NCBI RefSeq assembly: GCF_022605725.1
Contig: NC_065558.1
Coordinates: 1,302,001 to 1,366,000, forward strand
Reading direction: 5' to 3'
DNA length: 64,000 nt
Origin: Anthonomus grandis grandis
Lineage: Eukaryota > Arthropoda > Insecta > Coleoptera > Curculionidae
In this document: piece after piece, positions 34,510 through 46,884 of the stretch
Layout: every line of letters begins with the position of its first letter
Position numbering within the stretch: position 1 is the first letter of the stretch
Made by a program: the position numbers and the translations under genes
Notes under the pieces: model-generated
The model's database searches: none
Told to the model about the DNA's origin: nothing
The model's input: the letters and a program-made list of their open reading frames with translations, nothing else

Positions 34510-37500
34510 TCTCAATAGTGATTTTAAGGGATCGTTGGTTAAGAAATCAATGCAAATGGCTTTAGTCTAAATTCGAAATCAAATAAATGATAAAATAATT
34601 AATCTCATTAGTCAAGAGTCGTGAAATTGAAAAAAAATCTCATCAGTGATTTTTGAAATTTATCCGCGAAATCCATGAAAAAAAATTTTTCGTCCTGGAA
34701 TCCTTAAAATGAAGATTTTATCTCAGCAGTGATTTTAAAATTTTCAGTTGTCTTTAACACGTCATTCGATAAAAACAATATTTATTTATCATTTTTTATT
34801 GCAATGAAATCTTGTAAGCGATCAAATTTATTTATCCTAACAGTGATTTTAAAGATTCACCAATTCAAAATTTCCATGAAATATTTTTGATTTTATTAGA
34901 AAACAGCTGACATTTTTCTTTCTTTTTAATGTTCGAGAATTTTGGAATTGAAAAAAAATCTCATCAGTGATTTTCGAGATTTATGCTCGAAATCTATGAA
35001 AATTCTTTTTTTCGTCCTGGAATTCTCAAAATAAATATTTTATCTCGGCAGTGATTTTAAAAGTTACAGTTTTTTTAACACGTCGTTAGAAAAAAAAACA
35101 ATATTTATTTATAATTTTTTATTGCAATAAAATCTTGTAAGTGATCAAATTTATTTATCTCAACAGTGATTTTAAAGGTTAACTGATTCAAAATATCCAT
35201 GAAATATTTTTGATCCTATTAGAAAGCCGAAGAAATTTTTCTTTCTTTTAATGTTCGAAAATTTTGAAATAAAAAAAAATCTCATCAGTGATTTTTGAGA
35301 TTTGTCCGCGAAACCTATGAAAATAATTTTTTCGTCCTGGAATCCTAAAAATGAAGATTTTATCTCAGCAGTGATTTTAAAATTTTCAGTTGTCTTCAAC
35401 ACGTTAATAGATAAAAAAAAATATTTATTTATCATTTTTTATTGCAGTATAATCTTGCAAGTGATAAAATTTATTTATCTCAACAGTGATTTTAAAGGTT
35501 CACCGATTCAAAATTTCCATAAAATATTTTTGATCTTATTAGAAAACAGCCGAAATTTTTCTTTCTTTTTAATGTTCGAGAATTTTGAAATAATCTCATC
35601 AGTGATTTTCGAGATTTATCCTCGAATACTTTTTCGTCCTGGAATTCTAAAAATTAAAATTCTAAAATTAAAATAAAAAACTAAAATTCAGTGAATTTAA
35701 AAATTTCAGTTTTTTTCAATACGTGATTAGATAAAAAAAAACACTATTTATTTATAATTTTTTATTGCAATAAAATCTTGTAAGTGATCAGATTTATTTA
35801 TCTCAACAGTGATTTTAAAGGTTTACCGACTCAAAATTTCGATTAAAATATTTTTAATCCAATTGGACAATGGACATTATTTTCCTTTTAATGTTTGAGG
35901 ATCCTGGAATTGAACAATCTCATCAGTAATTTTTAAGATTTATCCTTAAAATTTATGAAAAATATTTTATCAAATTTTTTTCGTCCTGGAATCCTAAAAA
36001 CGAATATTTTATCTCAGTAGTGATTTTTAAGGCAGATGTTTTTCGGAATTAAAAACAATCTCATCAGTGATTTATATCCTCGAAAGCTAAGATCAAATTT
36101 AAGATTAATATTTGATGTTAGCAGTGATTTTCAATCTAAGTTGGTAGAGAAATATATTGTTTCTTCGTTGGCCTGGAATCCTGGTATAAATATAATATTT
36201 GATCTCAGCATTGATTTTTAAAATAATATATTTGCCACAAACTTAAAACGCATCATGTATATTTATTATTTTCTCAGCAGTGATTTTAAAGGCCCTTCAA
36301 ATAATTATTGATTTGGAATGATTAAACGTTTATAATTCTTAACAAAATTGCAAAAAAATGCCTTTGTATCGGTATTAAATATTTTTCTCTTATTTTATTG
36401 GTCTAAAAGTATTGAAATGAAAACATTAGTCTCAACAGTGATTTTAAAGGTTCACGGATTCAAAATTTTTTTGAAATATTTTTTATATAATTAGTAAACA
36501 GCAGAAATTTTTCTTTTTTTTAATGTTCGAGAATTTTGGATTTGAAAAAAAAATCTCATCAGTGATTTTTGAGATCCATGCGCGAAATCTATAAAAAATA
36601 TTTTTTTCATCCTGGAAACCTAAAAATTAATATTTTATCTCAGCAGTGATTTTAAAAGTTTCAGCTTTTTTTAACACGTCAGTAAATAACAAACAATATT
36701 TATTTATCATTTTTTATTGCAATAAAATCTTGTAAGTGATCAGATTTATCTGTCTCAACAGTGATTTAAAAGGTTTACCGATTCAAAATTTCCATGAAAT
36801 ATTTTTGATCTTATTAGAAAACAGCAGAAGTTTTTCTTTCTTTTTATGTTCGAGAATATTGAAATAAAAAAAAAATCTCATCAGTGATTTTTGAAATTTA
36901 TCCGTAAAATCTATGAAAAATATTTTTTCATCCTAAAAACCTAAAAATAAATATTTTATCTCAGCAGTGATTTTAAAAAAGTTTCAGTTTTTTCAACACG
37001 TCATTAGATAAAGAACAATATTTATTTATAATTTTTTATTGCAATAAAATCTTGTAAGTGATAAAATTTATTTATCTCAACAGTGATTTTAAAGGCTTGT
37101 GAACTCAAAATTTGGATTAAATTATTTTTGATTTACGAATATTTTATCTCAGCAGTGATTTTAAAGATATCAATTTTTTTTGGCAAGTCATTAGATTAGA
37201 AATAATATCTGTTTTTTATTGTCCTAAATTCCTGTGAATAATAAAATATTTCTCTCAGTAGTGATTTTTAAGGCAGATGTTTTTCGGAATTAAAAACAAT
37301 CTCATCAGTGATTTATATCCTCGAAAGCTAAGATCAAATTTAAGATTAATATTTGATGTTAGCAGTGTTTTTCAATCTAAGTTAGTAGAGAAATATATTG
37401 TTTCTTCGTTGGCCTGGAATCCTGGTATAAATATAATATTTTGGAATCGAAAAAAATCTCATCAGTGATTTTTGAAATTTATCCGTAAAATCTATGAAAA

Positions 37501-40500
37501 ATATTTTTTCATCCTGAAAACCCAAAAATAAATATTTTATTTCAGCAGTGATTTTAAAAAAGTTTCAGTTTTTTCAACACGTCATTAGATAAAGAACAAT
37601 ATTTATTTATCAAAAAATTATTATTCAAAATTTCCATGAAATATTTTTGATCTTATTAGAAAACAGCTGAAATTTTTCTTTCTTTTAATGTTCGAGAATA
37701 TTAAAATTAAAAAAAAATCTCATCAGTGATTTTTGAAATTTATCCATGAAATCTATGAAAAATATTTTTTCATCCTGGAAACCTGACAATAAATATTTTA
37801 TCTCAGCAGTGATTTTAAAGTTTTCAGTTGTTTTTAACACGTCATTAGATAAAAAACAATATATATTTATAATTTTTTATTGCAATAAAATCTTGTCAGT
37901 GATCTAATTTATTTATCTCAACAGTGATTTTAAAGGTTCACCTATTCAAAATTTCCATGAAATATTTTTGATCTAATTAGAAAACAACAGAAATTTTTCT
38001 TTCTGTTAATGTTCAAGAATTTTGGAATTGAAAAAAGAAATCTCATCAGTGATTTTTGAGATTTATTAATCGAACTAATTTTCGAATTAAATTATTTTTG
38101 ATCCAATTCGAAAACAATGGACACTTTTTTTTTGCTTTAATGTTTGAGGATCCTTGAATTGAAAAATCTCATCAGTCATTTTTGAGATTTATCCTCAAAA
38201 TCTATAAGAAATATTTTTTCACTCTTTTTTCGTCCTGGAATTTTGAAAATTAATATTTTATCTCAGCAATGACTTTCAGGGTCCTTCAAATAACTAAGAA
38301 ATAATTTTATTAAAGGTTTCAGTTTTTTTCGACATATAATTAGATAAAAAACAACGTGAGTGATAAATTATTCATTCTCAACAGTGATTTTTAAGATTTA
38401 TCGAACCGAAACTAGTGCAAAATGTTCGTTTCCTTCAGGTAAAAATCGGTGAAAAACTATTTAGGTTACTCGTTAATCTAGAATCCTGGAATAAATAAAA
38501 TAGTTCGTCTTAACGGTGATTTTAAAGTCTCCTTAATTGAGACAAAAAAAATTGTTTTAAAAATTTAGTATAAAATGTATATTTCTTTCATTTATTGGCC
38601 GAAAATCATTGAATTGATTAAACGTTTATCACAACAGTGATTTTAGAGCATCGTCGATACAAAAATGGAAAAAAAAATGTTTGGATTAGCATAAAATATT
38701 TTTCTTATATTTATTAGCCTAAAATCATTGAAATGATTAAACAAAAGTGAATCTTAACAGTGATTTTAAAAATTCGTCAACTCAAATTGTCTATAAAATA
38801 CATTTCTAATTTGCTAATTAAATTAGCAAACATTATTTCTTTCATTTAATATTCGAAAATCCTGCAATTAGGGAAAAAATCTCATAAGTGATTCTTGCAA
38901 TTCAACCTTGAAATGAATGTTACTTTTTTTTGACACGTCATAAGAAACAATATTTTTCTATTGGCCTAAAATCCTGTGAATGATAGAATATCTTATCTCA
39001 GCAGTGATTTTTAAGATTTATTAAATTCAGTCAGTCAGTAGTTTCTAGTCAAAATCAGTAGAAATCTATTATGTTTATTCTTCGGTCTGAAATCCGGGAA
39101 TAAATAAATTATTTAATCATAGCAGTGATTTTTTAAAAAAATGTATATACTTCAAACTTAAAATATATTATTTATGGAATAAGTAATTTTTCTCAGTAGT
39201 GATTTTAGGGGTCGTTCAAATAAGTAAAAAGTCATTTTATTTTAAACTATTGGCCTGGAATAATTTTTTTTTACTTAACAGTGATTTTAAAGTCTCCTTA
39301 ATTAAGACAAAAAAAATGTATTAAAAAATTAGTATAAACTGTATATTTCTCTCATTTATTGGCCGAAAATCATTGAATCGATTAAACCTTTATCACAACA
39401 GTGATTTTAGAGCATCGTCTATACAAAAATGGAAAAGAAAATTTTTTGGATCAGCATAAAATGTTTTTCTTATATTTATTAGCCTAAAATCATTGAAATG
39501 GTTAAACAACAGTGAAACCCAACAGTGATCTCATCAGTGATTTTCGAGATTCAACCCTGAAATGTATGAAAAATATTTTTTTATTGGTCTACAATCATGT
39601 GAATGATAAAATATTTTATCTCAGTGGTGATTATTAAGATTCATTAAACCGGAACTGGTAAAAAACATTCGTTTCCAGTCAAAATCAGTCGAAATCTGTT
39701 ATGTTTATTCTTCGGTCTGAAATCCGGGAATAAATAAATTATTTAATCATAGCAGTGATTTAAAAAAAAATGTATAAACTACAAACTTAAAATATATTGT
39801 TTATGGAATAAGTAATTTCTCTCAGTAGTGATTTTAGGGGTCTTTCAAATAAATAAAAAGTCATTTTATTTTAATTTATCTATTGGTCTGGAATAATTTT
39901 TTTTACTTTACAATGATTTTAAAATCTCCTTATCACAAAATTATTTAAATAAAAATTAGTAAAAAATAATTTTTTAATTTGTGACTCTGAAACCATTGAA
40001 ATGATTAAACGTGTATCACAACAGTGATTTTAAAATTCGTCGACTCAAAATTTCCGTAAATTATTTTTGACTAATTCGTCATCAGACATCAGACATTTTT
40101 CTTTTCCCTAATGTTTGAGAATCCTGAAATTGGAAAAAAAATCTCATAAGTGATTTTTAGGATTTATCCCTGAAATCTCTGAAAAATATTCTTTCACGTT
40201 TTTTTGGCATAGAATCCTGAAAATCAGTAATTTATATCAGCAGTGAATATAAAGTTTTTCACTAAAATCCCGATTATTCCACCAGTGTTGTCAAAAATTA
40301 AACGATAAAAAATTATTTTTTCTATTGGCCTGGAATCCCTTAAATGATTTATCTCGACAATGAATATTTATTTATTTTAACAATGATTTTAAAGGTTTCA
40401 AGGGTTTAATTTTAATAGTGATTTTAAGGAATACTTGGGTAGAAAACGCCTCTAGTCTCACTTCAAAATTGGTAAAAACCAATATATGATAAAATATTTA

Positions 40501-40878
40501 TCGTTTATTGGATTTTTCCATTTTTGATCCAATTGAAAATCCTTGAATTAAAAATAAAAATCTTATCAATGATTTTTAAGATTCTTCCTTGAAATATTTG
40601 AAAAATAAATATTCACACCTTTTTTTTGTCCTGGAATCCTGAAAATAAATATTTTGTTTTAGCAGTGATTTTAAGGGTCCTTCAAATAAGCGAGAAATTA
40701 TTTTATTTGTCTATTGCCTGGAATTAATTTTTTTTATCTTAATAATGATTTTTCGAAAAAAAATTTTTCATTACAAAAAATAAAAAAATCAGTAAAATAT
40801 TTCTTTTTTTTTATTGGCTTGAAATCCTAGAAATAATCCTTTTTAATTTTTCATCCCAGCAGTGATTTTAAATAATTC
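34510..40878. repeat. Irregular array built on a CAGTGATTTT core
   Basis: The core (T)CA(G/A)CAGTGATTTT(A/T)A occurs about 60 times, always on the plus strand, spaced roughly 50-125 bp. In 34643-35600 and 36559-37080 the spacings cycle as about 84, 115 and 122 bp, giving a three-core unit of about 322 bp. Spacers carry their own motifs (CGTCCTGGAATCCT, 'aacacgtcattagataaaa', 'tttttattgcaataaaatc'). Right of about 38 kb the spacers are much more diverged while the core persists. Two internal blocks, 36024-36205 and 37265-37445, are near-identical. The array stops about 50 bases from the stop codon of the gustatory receptor gene. Confidence 0.9.
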
Positions 40879-40930
40879 TTGAAGGAGCAGAAAGTGAATT
40901 AATTTGAATTTTAGAACTATTTCAAGCCTT

Positions 40931-42161
40931 TTAATAAATCACTTGATACACAAAAATAAAATAATTTAAAGTGACACTTATATGAGCGACAAATGATGGT
41001 TTTCCAATGGAAAACACCCGGTAGGCGACGACCCGCGTTTGCCTCCGATAAACGAAATCCACCAACTCGTTCAATTCCTCGGTTTTCTCCGAAAACGCGT
41101 TCAAATTTTCTTGGTACTTGTAACAGATTTTCAACAAGGATTTCCCACTGATTTGTAAAATTTCACAGCAGAGAATAATAGCGAAAATAGAGGCCTAAAA
41201 TAAAATAACTTGATATGATCGAATATTTTACAATAAGGGCTTACTTACAAAGGTCTCGAAGCAGTCCAGCAACATCAAATATTGCCTAAAAATATTCTCT
41301 TTGCGACATCTGGTAAAATAGACGAATTTCAAGCTAGCGAGTAGAGTTTGGGCGAAAGAGGTGAAATTCAAAATTAAAAATCTCAGTCCGAATATCTGAT
41401 TGGTCAGGTACACCAGTCTCTCGATATCCCCAAACATCTCCTTTGTTTCCCGGATTATTTTTAGGGAGTGCACGTAAGATTCGGGTTTGTAGTTTTCCTT
41501 AAAAAACCTTGAAAAGGTATAGCATCCCTTCAGAATAGTAGCTTAGCCCGAATAGGGATATTGCTATTATGACTATCTTAAATTAAAAAAAAAAATCTTA
41601 CCGTTCACATGCTAAAAAATAGGTGTGAATCAAAATGGCCATACTAGCCATAACAACGGTAAAGGCCCACATATATATACCCTGAACAAAATAAAGTGTT
41701 AAATAATTAAGAAAGTACGGGCAATTATTGTCGTGGATGCACACCAGCCAAATGTCATAAAGCAAAACCAGCGAAGGAATCACTATGGGCCCCCCCAAAA
41801 TGCACCATCTCGTCCACTGATTAAATTCCTTCTTGTACTCGCTCAGTTTCTGATCCAGTTCGTGAATTTTCCTTATTAACTCCGTCCAGTTTTCTTGCAT
41901 CGTGTATTCGTAGAGCAAAGAAATCCATACGTTCAGAAAAAGGCACGTGTCAATAAACTGGCTGATGAGTTGTAACACTGTGAGGTTCAAACTGCGATTT
42001 TTATAGGTGGAAAAGTGGCTGATGGTCAGCACCGATCCTAAGAAAATTGACACGTTTAGGGGTATTAGGGCTCTTTTGGTGCATTTTTCAAAGTCAACGT
42101 AGGGCACCACTTTGCAAACGGCCCCGTAGAAAAAAACGCGCCTTAGGAGGCTTAAATTCAT
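40931..42161 (-). CDS. Gustatory receptor (7tm_7 family), three exons
   Basis: A chemoreceptor membrane protein that would act as a ligand-gated cation channel in sensory neurons; the ligand is unknown. Exons are 42161-41602, 41507-41249 and 41194-40931. Introns have GT-AG ends (donors gtaag and gtaagt; acceptors tttcaag and attttag) and matching phases, giving 360 residues, normal for the family. Hydrophobic segments lie near residues 32-47, 58-85, 119-142, 149-183, 225-251, 272-286 and 340-358. The C-terminal NYFIFVYQV fits the insect gustatory receptor signature TYhhhhhQF with N for T and V for F. The start is the first ATG of the open exon, followed by LSLLRRVFFYG. No frame damage is seen. 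Repeat arrays lie on both sides. An odorant receptor is less likely because of the C-terminal motif. Confidence 0.82.
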
Positions 42162-42518
42162 GGTGGTGAATGGTTTTTTCGTCTATTAAAGGAATGTGGG
42201 GAAAATGAGGGAAGAATTAAGAGCCCCAGGATGACGACGGTCTTTTTTCTGAACATTAATAATAAAATAAAGATTTATATTATTATTAATACAGTATTTG
42301 AGAGATAAAACCGCTACATTTTCTCTTTGTTAGAAATATTTTTGAAGTGAAACTTCTTTACGTACAAAGTTGGCAAATGCGTTAAGAATAGTGTGATCGG
42401 GTGAGGCGAACGGTAGTTGAGAAGAAGATATGTGTTAGTGAAGATAAAAAAAAAGAGAAAGAGAGAGTTACGATTCGTATATTGCTGTAAGAGCAAGAGA
42501 GATCCGTGCGCGCGCATA
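42162..42518. other. Upstream region of the gustatory receptor gene
   Basis: The presumed promoter side of the receptor gene. It has no strong TATA box that I can defend, although A/T-rich tracts occur near 42255-42300. A short alternating CGCGCGC stretch lies at 42508. Purine-rich sequence (42445-42470) borders the next satellite. Confidence 0.4.
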
Positions 42519-44047
42519 TTTTCTTTCTCTCTTACTTTCGAAGTCAGTGTATCAAATAAAAGAAATTTTACGTCAGTCGTGTTGTCTCAAGCGCACTAAA
42601 TTTTTTTCTCTTTCTCTCTTACTCTTATAGTCTGTGTATGAAATAAAAGAAGTTTTAAGTCAGTCGTGTGGTCTCAAGCGCACTAAATTTTTTTCTCTTT
42701 CTCTCTTACTCTTATAGTCTGTGTATGAAATAAAAGAAGTTTTACGTCAGTCGTGTGGTCTCAAGCACAAAAAAAATTTTTTTTTTCCTTTCTCTCTTAC
42801 TCTCGTAGTCACTAAATTTTTTTCTCTTTCTCCCTTACTCTTATAGTCTGTGAATGAAATAAAAGAAATTTTACGTCAGTCGTGTGGCCTCAAGCGCACT
42901 AAATTTTTTTCTCTTTCTCTCTTACTCTTATAGTATAAATTTTACGTCAGTCGTGTGGTCTCAAGCGCACTAATTTTTTTTTCTTTCTCTCTTACTCTTA
43001 TAGTCAGTGTATGAAATAAAGGAGTTGATGAAGAATTTTTTTTTTCCTTTCTCTCTTACTCTCATAGTCGGTGTTAAAAAAATTAAAGAAGTTTTACCTC
43101 AGTCGTGTGGTCACAAGCGCACTAAATTTTTTTTCTTTCTCTCTTACTCTCCTAGTCAGTGTATGAAATAAAAGAAGTTTTACGTCAGTCGTGTGGTCTC
43201 AAGCGCACTAATTTTTTTCTCTTTCTCTCTTACTCTTATAGTCTGTGTATGAAATAAAATAAATTTTACGTCAGTCGTGTGGTCTTAAGCGCACTAATTT
43301 TTTTTTCTTTCTCTCTTACTCTTATAGTCAGTGTATGAAATAAAGGAGTTGATGAAGAAATTTTTTTTCCTTTCTCTCTTACTTTCATAGTCGGTGTAAA
43401 AAAAATAAAAGAAGTTTTACCTCAGTCGTGTGGTCACAAGCGCACTAAATTTTTTTTCTTTCTCTCTTACTCTCCTAGTCAGTGTATGAAATAAAAGAAG
43501 TTTTACGTCAGTCGTGTGGTCTCAAGCGCACTAATTTTTTTCTCTTTCTCTCTTACTCTTATAGTCTGTGTATGAAATAAAATAAATTTTACGTCAGTCG
43601 TGTGGTCTTAAGCGCACTAATTTTTTTTTCTGTCTCTCTTACTCTTATAGTCTGTGTATGAAATAAAGGAGTTGATGAAGAATTTTTTTTTCCTTTCTCT
43701 CTTACTCTCATAGTCGGTGTTAAAAAAATAAAAGAAGTTTTATTTCAGTCGGGTGCTCTCAAGCGCATTATTTTTTTTTCTTTCTTTCTTACTCTCGTAG
43801 TCAGTTTATGAACTAAAAGAAGTTTCACGTCAGTCGTGTGGTTTCAAGCGCATTCATTTTTTAAATCTTTCTCTCTTACTCTCGTAGTCAGTGTCTGAAA
43901 TAAAGGAAGTTTTACGTCAGTCGTGTGGTCTCAAGCGCACTACATTTTTTTTCTTTCTCTCTTACTCTCATAGTCCGTGTTAAAAAAATAAAAAAAGTTT
44001 TACCTCAGTCAGGTGGTCTAAAGCGCATTATTTTTTTTCTTTCTCTC
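42519..44047. repeat. ~88 bp pyrimidine-rich satellite (about 17 copies)
   Basis: The consensus is a T/C tract (TTTCTCTTTCTCTCTTACTC), then TATAGTC(T/A)GTGTATGAAATAAAAG, then TTTTACGTCAGTCGTGTGG and TCTCAAGCGCACTAA. The landmark GTCAGTCGTGT recurs near 42571, 42659, 42746 and onward. A variant 'ggagttgatgaag' block recurs at about 43019, 43342 and 43664, giving a unit of about 323 bp made of four sub-units. A detached last fragment lies at 44241-44290, after a retroelement insertion. Each monomer resembles a strong 3' splice site. Confidence 0.93.
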
Positions 44048-44240
44048 TTATACATCATGATGTATATTGACCAGATACATTGTTTTTGTACAGTTTTGCA
44101 TGTATTTATTTTGTTTGTATATTTATTTTTATTTATTTATTTAGTGTGTTTTGTTTTATTTTTATACGTTTTTTTATTAGCTTTGTCTACAAAATTTTGT
44201 AATTTTTTGACAATAAAGCATATGACTGATTGATTGGTTG
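44048..44240 (+). mobile_element. Probable non-LTR retrotransposon 3' tail
   Basis: A T-rich segment ending 'tttttgacaataaagcatatg' and then ACTGATTGATTGG interrupts the 88 bp satellite, which resumes at 44241. An AATAAA-like signal followed by a short simple repeat at a sharp boundary is typical of a 5'-truncated LINE insertion. No protein is encoded, so the clade is unknown. Confidence 0.5.
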
Positions 44241-44489
44241 ATCTCGTAGTCTGTTTATGAAATAAAGAAGTTTTACTTCAGTCATATTTTATATTTTATA
44301 TCATATATTATATTTTTATGGGGTATTTTTTATATACTCTAGGGATTGGAAATAATTTTTTATAAATTCCAGGTTACTAAAGAAATTTTTCATATATTGC
44401 AGGATTCTAAATCAATGACCCAATTTTTTTTTTATACATTAAAAACCCTAAAAAAATAATTTTTAAGTTAACCAAGGGCTCATGCACAC

Positions 44490-44935
44490 TTCAAATTCAA
44501 ATACGTTTTATTGGTCAATTATTAAATTATATATAACTTTTGCAGTTAAAACATCTACAAATTGACTTTACAAAAACTGGGAAATCATGAAAATTTAACT
44601 TTTAACCAATACCTCGAAACTGAAATAACAATTTCAACAATATAACAAAAAACCAAAAAAATGGAGGCCTCAAGGCTTGGAACTATTATGAAACCCATTA
44701 CAACATAAGGATTCAAAAAAAATTGTTAATATAATAATTAAGCTTATAAGTTCATAATTTTAATATCATTTTTACGTCAATTTTTAATGACAGAAGTTAC
44801 ATATCCGTGTCAAGGTTTAATAGATAAATTAAATATATGTCTTATCAGATCAGCTAAATACTCTGCCAGGTTCCTATATATATAAGCTGGAATGTTATCA
44901 GATCTAGTGGATTTTTATAGTTTTAATGATTTATG
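44490..44935 (-). mobile_element. Fragment of a LINE reverse transcriptase
   Basis: On the minus strand, bases 44930-44830 translate as KSTRSDNIPAYIYRNLAEYL and then ADLIRHIFNLSIKP. This matches the reverse transcriptase block of LINEs that contains 'D-x-I-P'. The frame is closed on both sides. The fragment seems to run, after internal loss, to a 3' end with 'aataaaacgtatttgaattt' near 44490. Confidence 0.5.
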
Positions 44936-45534
44936 ACTCAGTTATTAATGAAAAATTAAATGTGCAAAACTGTAAGAAAGCATTTGCACTTGTACATTTT
45001 ATTTGCAAAAATATTTATAACAAAAAGAGGGGTTTTTTCATTAACCCAATTTTTTCTCTAGAAAACAATATACAGAATATACATAACCAAGAAATTTCAG
45101 TTTTACTAAGTAAATTTAATATATCGGACTACTTCCTTTGAATTCCTTTTTTAAATTATTTAAAACAGTATTAGTTTTGTAAGGATAATTGGCTATTTAC
45201 TGAGTTATTAATACTTGTACTAATATAAAAAATAAATTACATTATTTCACAATTTTTAACTGTTAACAATGATTGCATTGATGCTTCACCACTGTAAAAC
45301 TAATATTATTACAACTTTGAACAATAACCCAATTTTTTTTAGTAATTGCTTTTATTTCGATAAAGAAAAAGCGCTTGGGACTCTTAAATGTAAATTAATA
45401 TCCTATAAGTAATTAAAAAGCCCTATAAAGAAACAATAAATGAATGTTTATCTGAAAAATATGTTTAATAATTAATTAATAATTGATCGTATTGCACATT
45501 AAATTACCCCCTCGCTCTTCCTTTTTTGTTACAG
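44936..45534. other. AT-rich stretch before the plus-strand exon
   Basis: A 71-codon frame (44926-45141) has no similarity and overlaps the LINE fragment. The last part (45500-45534) is a pyrimidine-rich tract ending in TTTTTTGTTACAG, a good 3' splice site for the following exon. Confidence 0.5.
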
Positions 45535-45662
45535 CATGAAAGAAACGGATCGAAACTTCTGGTCCCTCGGTCCAGGGAAGTTCTCTTCGAAAACCGAATA
45601 TTTCGATCATGGATATCATTCTTTGGCTATTCAAGAGTTCGACAATTATGGAATATTCGAGG
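45535..45662 (+). CDS. Internal or first coding exon, unidentified gene
   Basis: A 128 bp segment lies between a strong acceptor (TTTTTTGTTACAG) and a donor (G|GTAAGT). After one leading base it reads MKETDRNFWSLGPGKFSSKT for its first 20 residues and ends near FDNYGIFE, with one base left over. Its GC content is well above the surrounding DNA. The leftover base plus the exon at 61741 completes a codon (GAT), so the two join in frame. The ATG could be the start codon after a 5' untranslated exon, or an internal methionine; the sequence does not decide. A second frame is also open but does not fit the next exon as well. I do not recognise the protein. Confidence 0.65.
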
Positions 45663-46884
45663 GTAAGTTTTACTTAGAAAAAAATATCTTTTTCTAAAAT
45701 TACCACAAATTGTTTTTTAAAATCCTTGCCTGAAAATCGGACAATCAAAGCTTATTTTTGGAGTGTAGGTAGGTAAAGGGCAAAAAATAGGCTCTGTCAG
45801 GTCTTGAAAATTCATCCTAACTATGTGCGGTCTTTCACCAAAATGTCAACAATCATTTCACGTAATAATGGGTTCTTGAATAAGATGGCACTAGTAGTAT
45901 TTTTGTTCGTAGAGCATCATACATTTTTAAATTATGCATAGAATCACAAAATTTGGTTTAAATTCATTAAAAAAAAATGTAAGCAATTTTAAATTATTGT
46001 GTCCATAAATCGGAAATAAGTAATTTATTGAGAGAATAGATTATTAACCCTTAGTTTGAAATTATTTTTTTTACATAACAATAACCCTATTAATAAATAG
46101 CTCTTCTCTAACTAATATAATGCTAAATATAGATTTTTCATATCGCTGGCCTCTAATTTATTAATACCTAACCCCCACGGTTTTAGACACACTATAGATT
46201 CTCTTCGTAATTTACGTTTGACCCAAATCCACATCAATTAATAACTTTTCTCAACATATATACCAAAGAAATGCATTCGGGCCATTTTGGGAATTGATAA
46301 ACCGCCCTTTTATTAACCCGCTTGATTAATGCCTATCTCTCTTTGAAACTGTACCATAACGATTTTGATGAAACGGGGCAAAAGTGTAAAATGGACGGTT
46401 TTATCGACTTTCTGAACAAATAAATGGAAACAGAAATTAATGGAAATGAACGGATTAATATAGAAGCCGCTTTTTTGTGTGTGTGTCAAATATAGACTAA
46501 ATAAAAAAATACTTTTGAAATATGATATTAACTGAATTGTTTATTGGACACAGTTTAAGAAAGTCTTCTTACTTATGTCGATGCATAGAAAATCCACTCT
46601 AAATTAAAGAATACTTGAAGCAAATATGACACTTTATGCAGACAGTCTTTTAGGTTATATTAAAATACGACAATTATTACTTCAAGTATTTACTGAAAAC
46701 TATTTAGAATTCCTCCTTTAAATTAATAAATCATTTTGCATTCTTACTGTAGAGATCGCTGTCGTCTGAAATTAATTTATAACGGACGTGGGAAATCTCT
46801 GGCAATTAGATATTGGAGATTTTATTACTTCAGGGGGACAGCGAAATAAATCATCTTGTTATTTGTCACGCGAAAGGACAGAAA
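45663..46884 (+). other. Start of a long intron, gene-free
   Basis: Follows the donor GTAAGT. Non-repetitive AT-rich sequence with a short TG run near 46486. No gene or array is seen before the 1.1 kb repeat begins. Confidence 0.5.

Noticed and set aside
34510..40878. CRISPR-like array (short repeat, variable spacer)
   Set aside because: The spacers are themselves repeated in a ~322 bp unit, the core is variable, there are no cas genes and the DNA is clearly insect nuclear.
42314..42599. Short open frames on both strands upstream of the gustatory receptor
   Set aside because: They run through purine- or pyrimidine-rich satellite edge sequence, with no domain.
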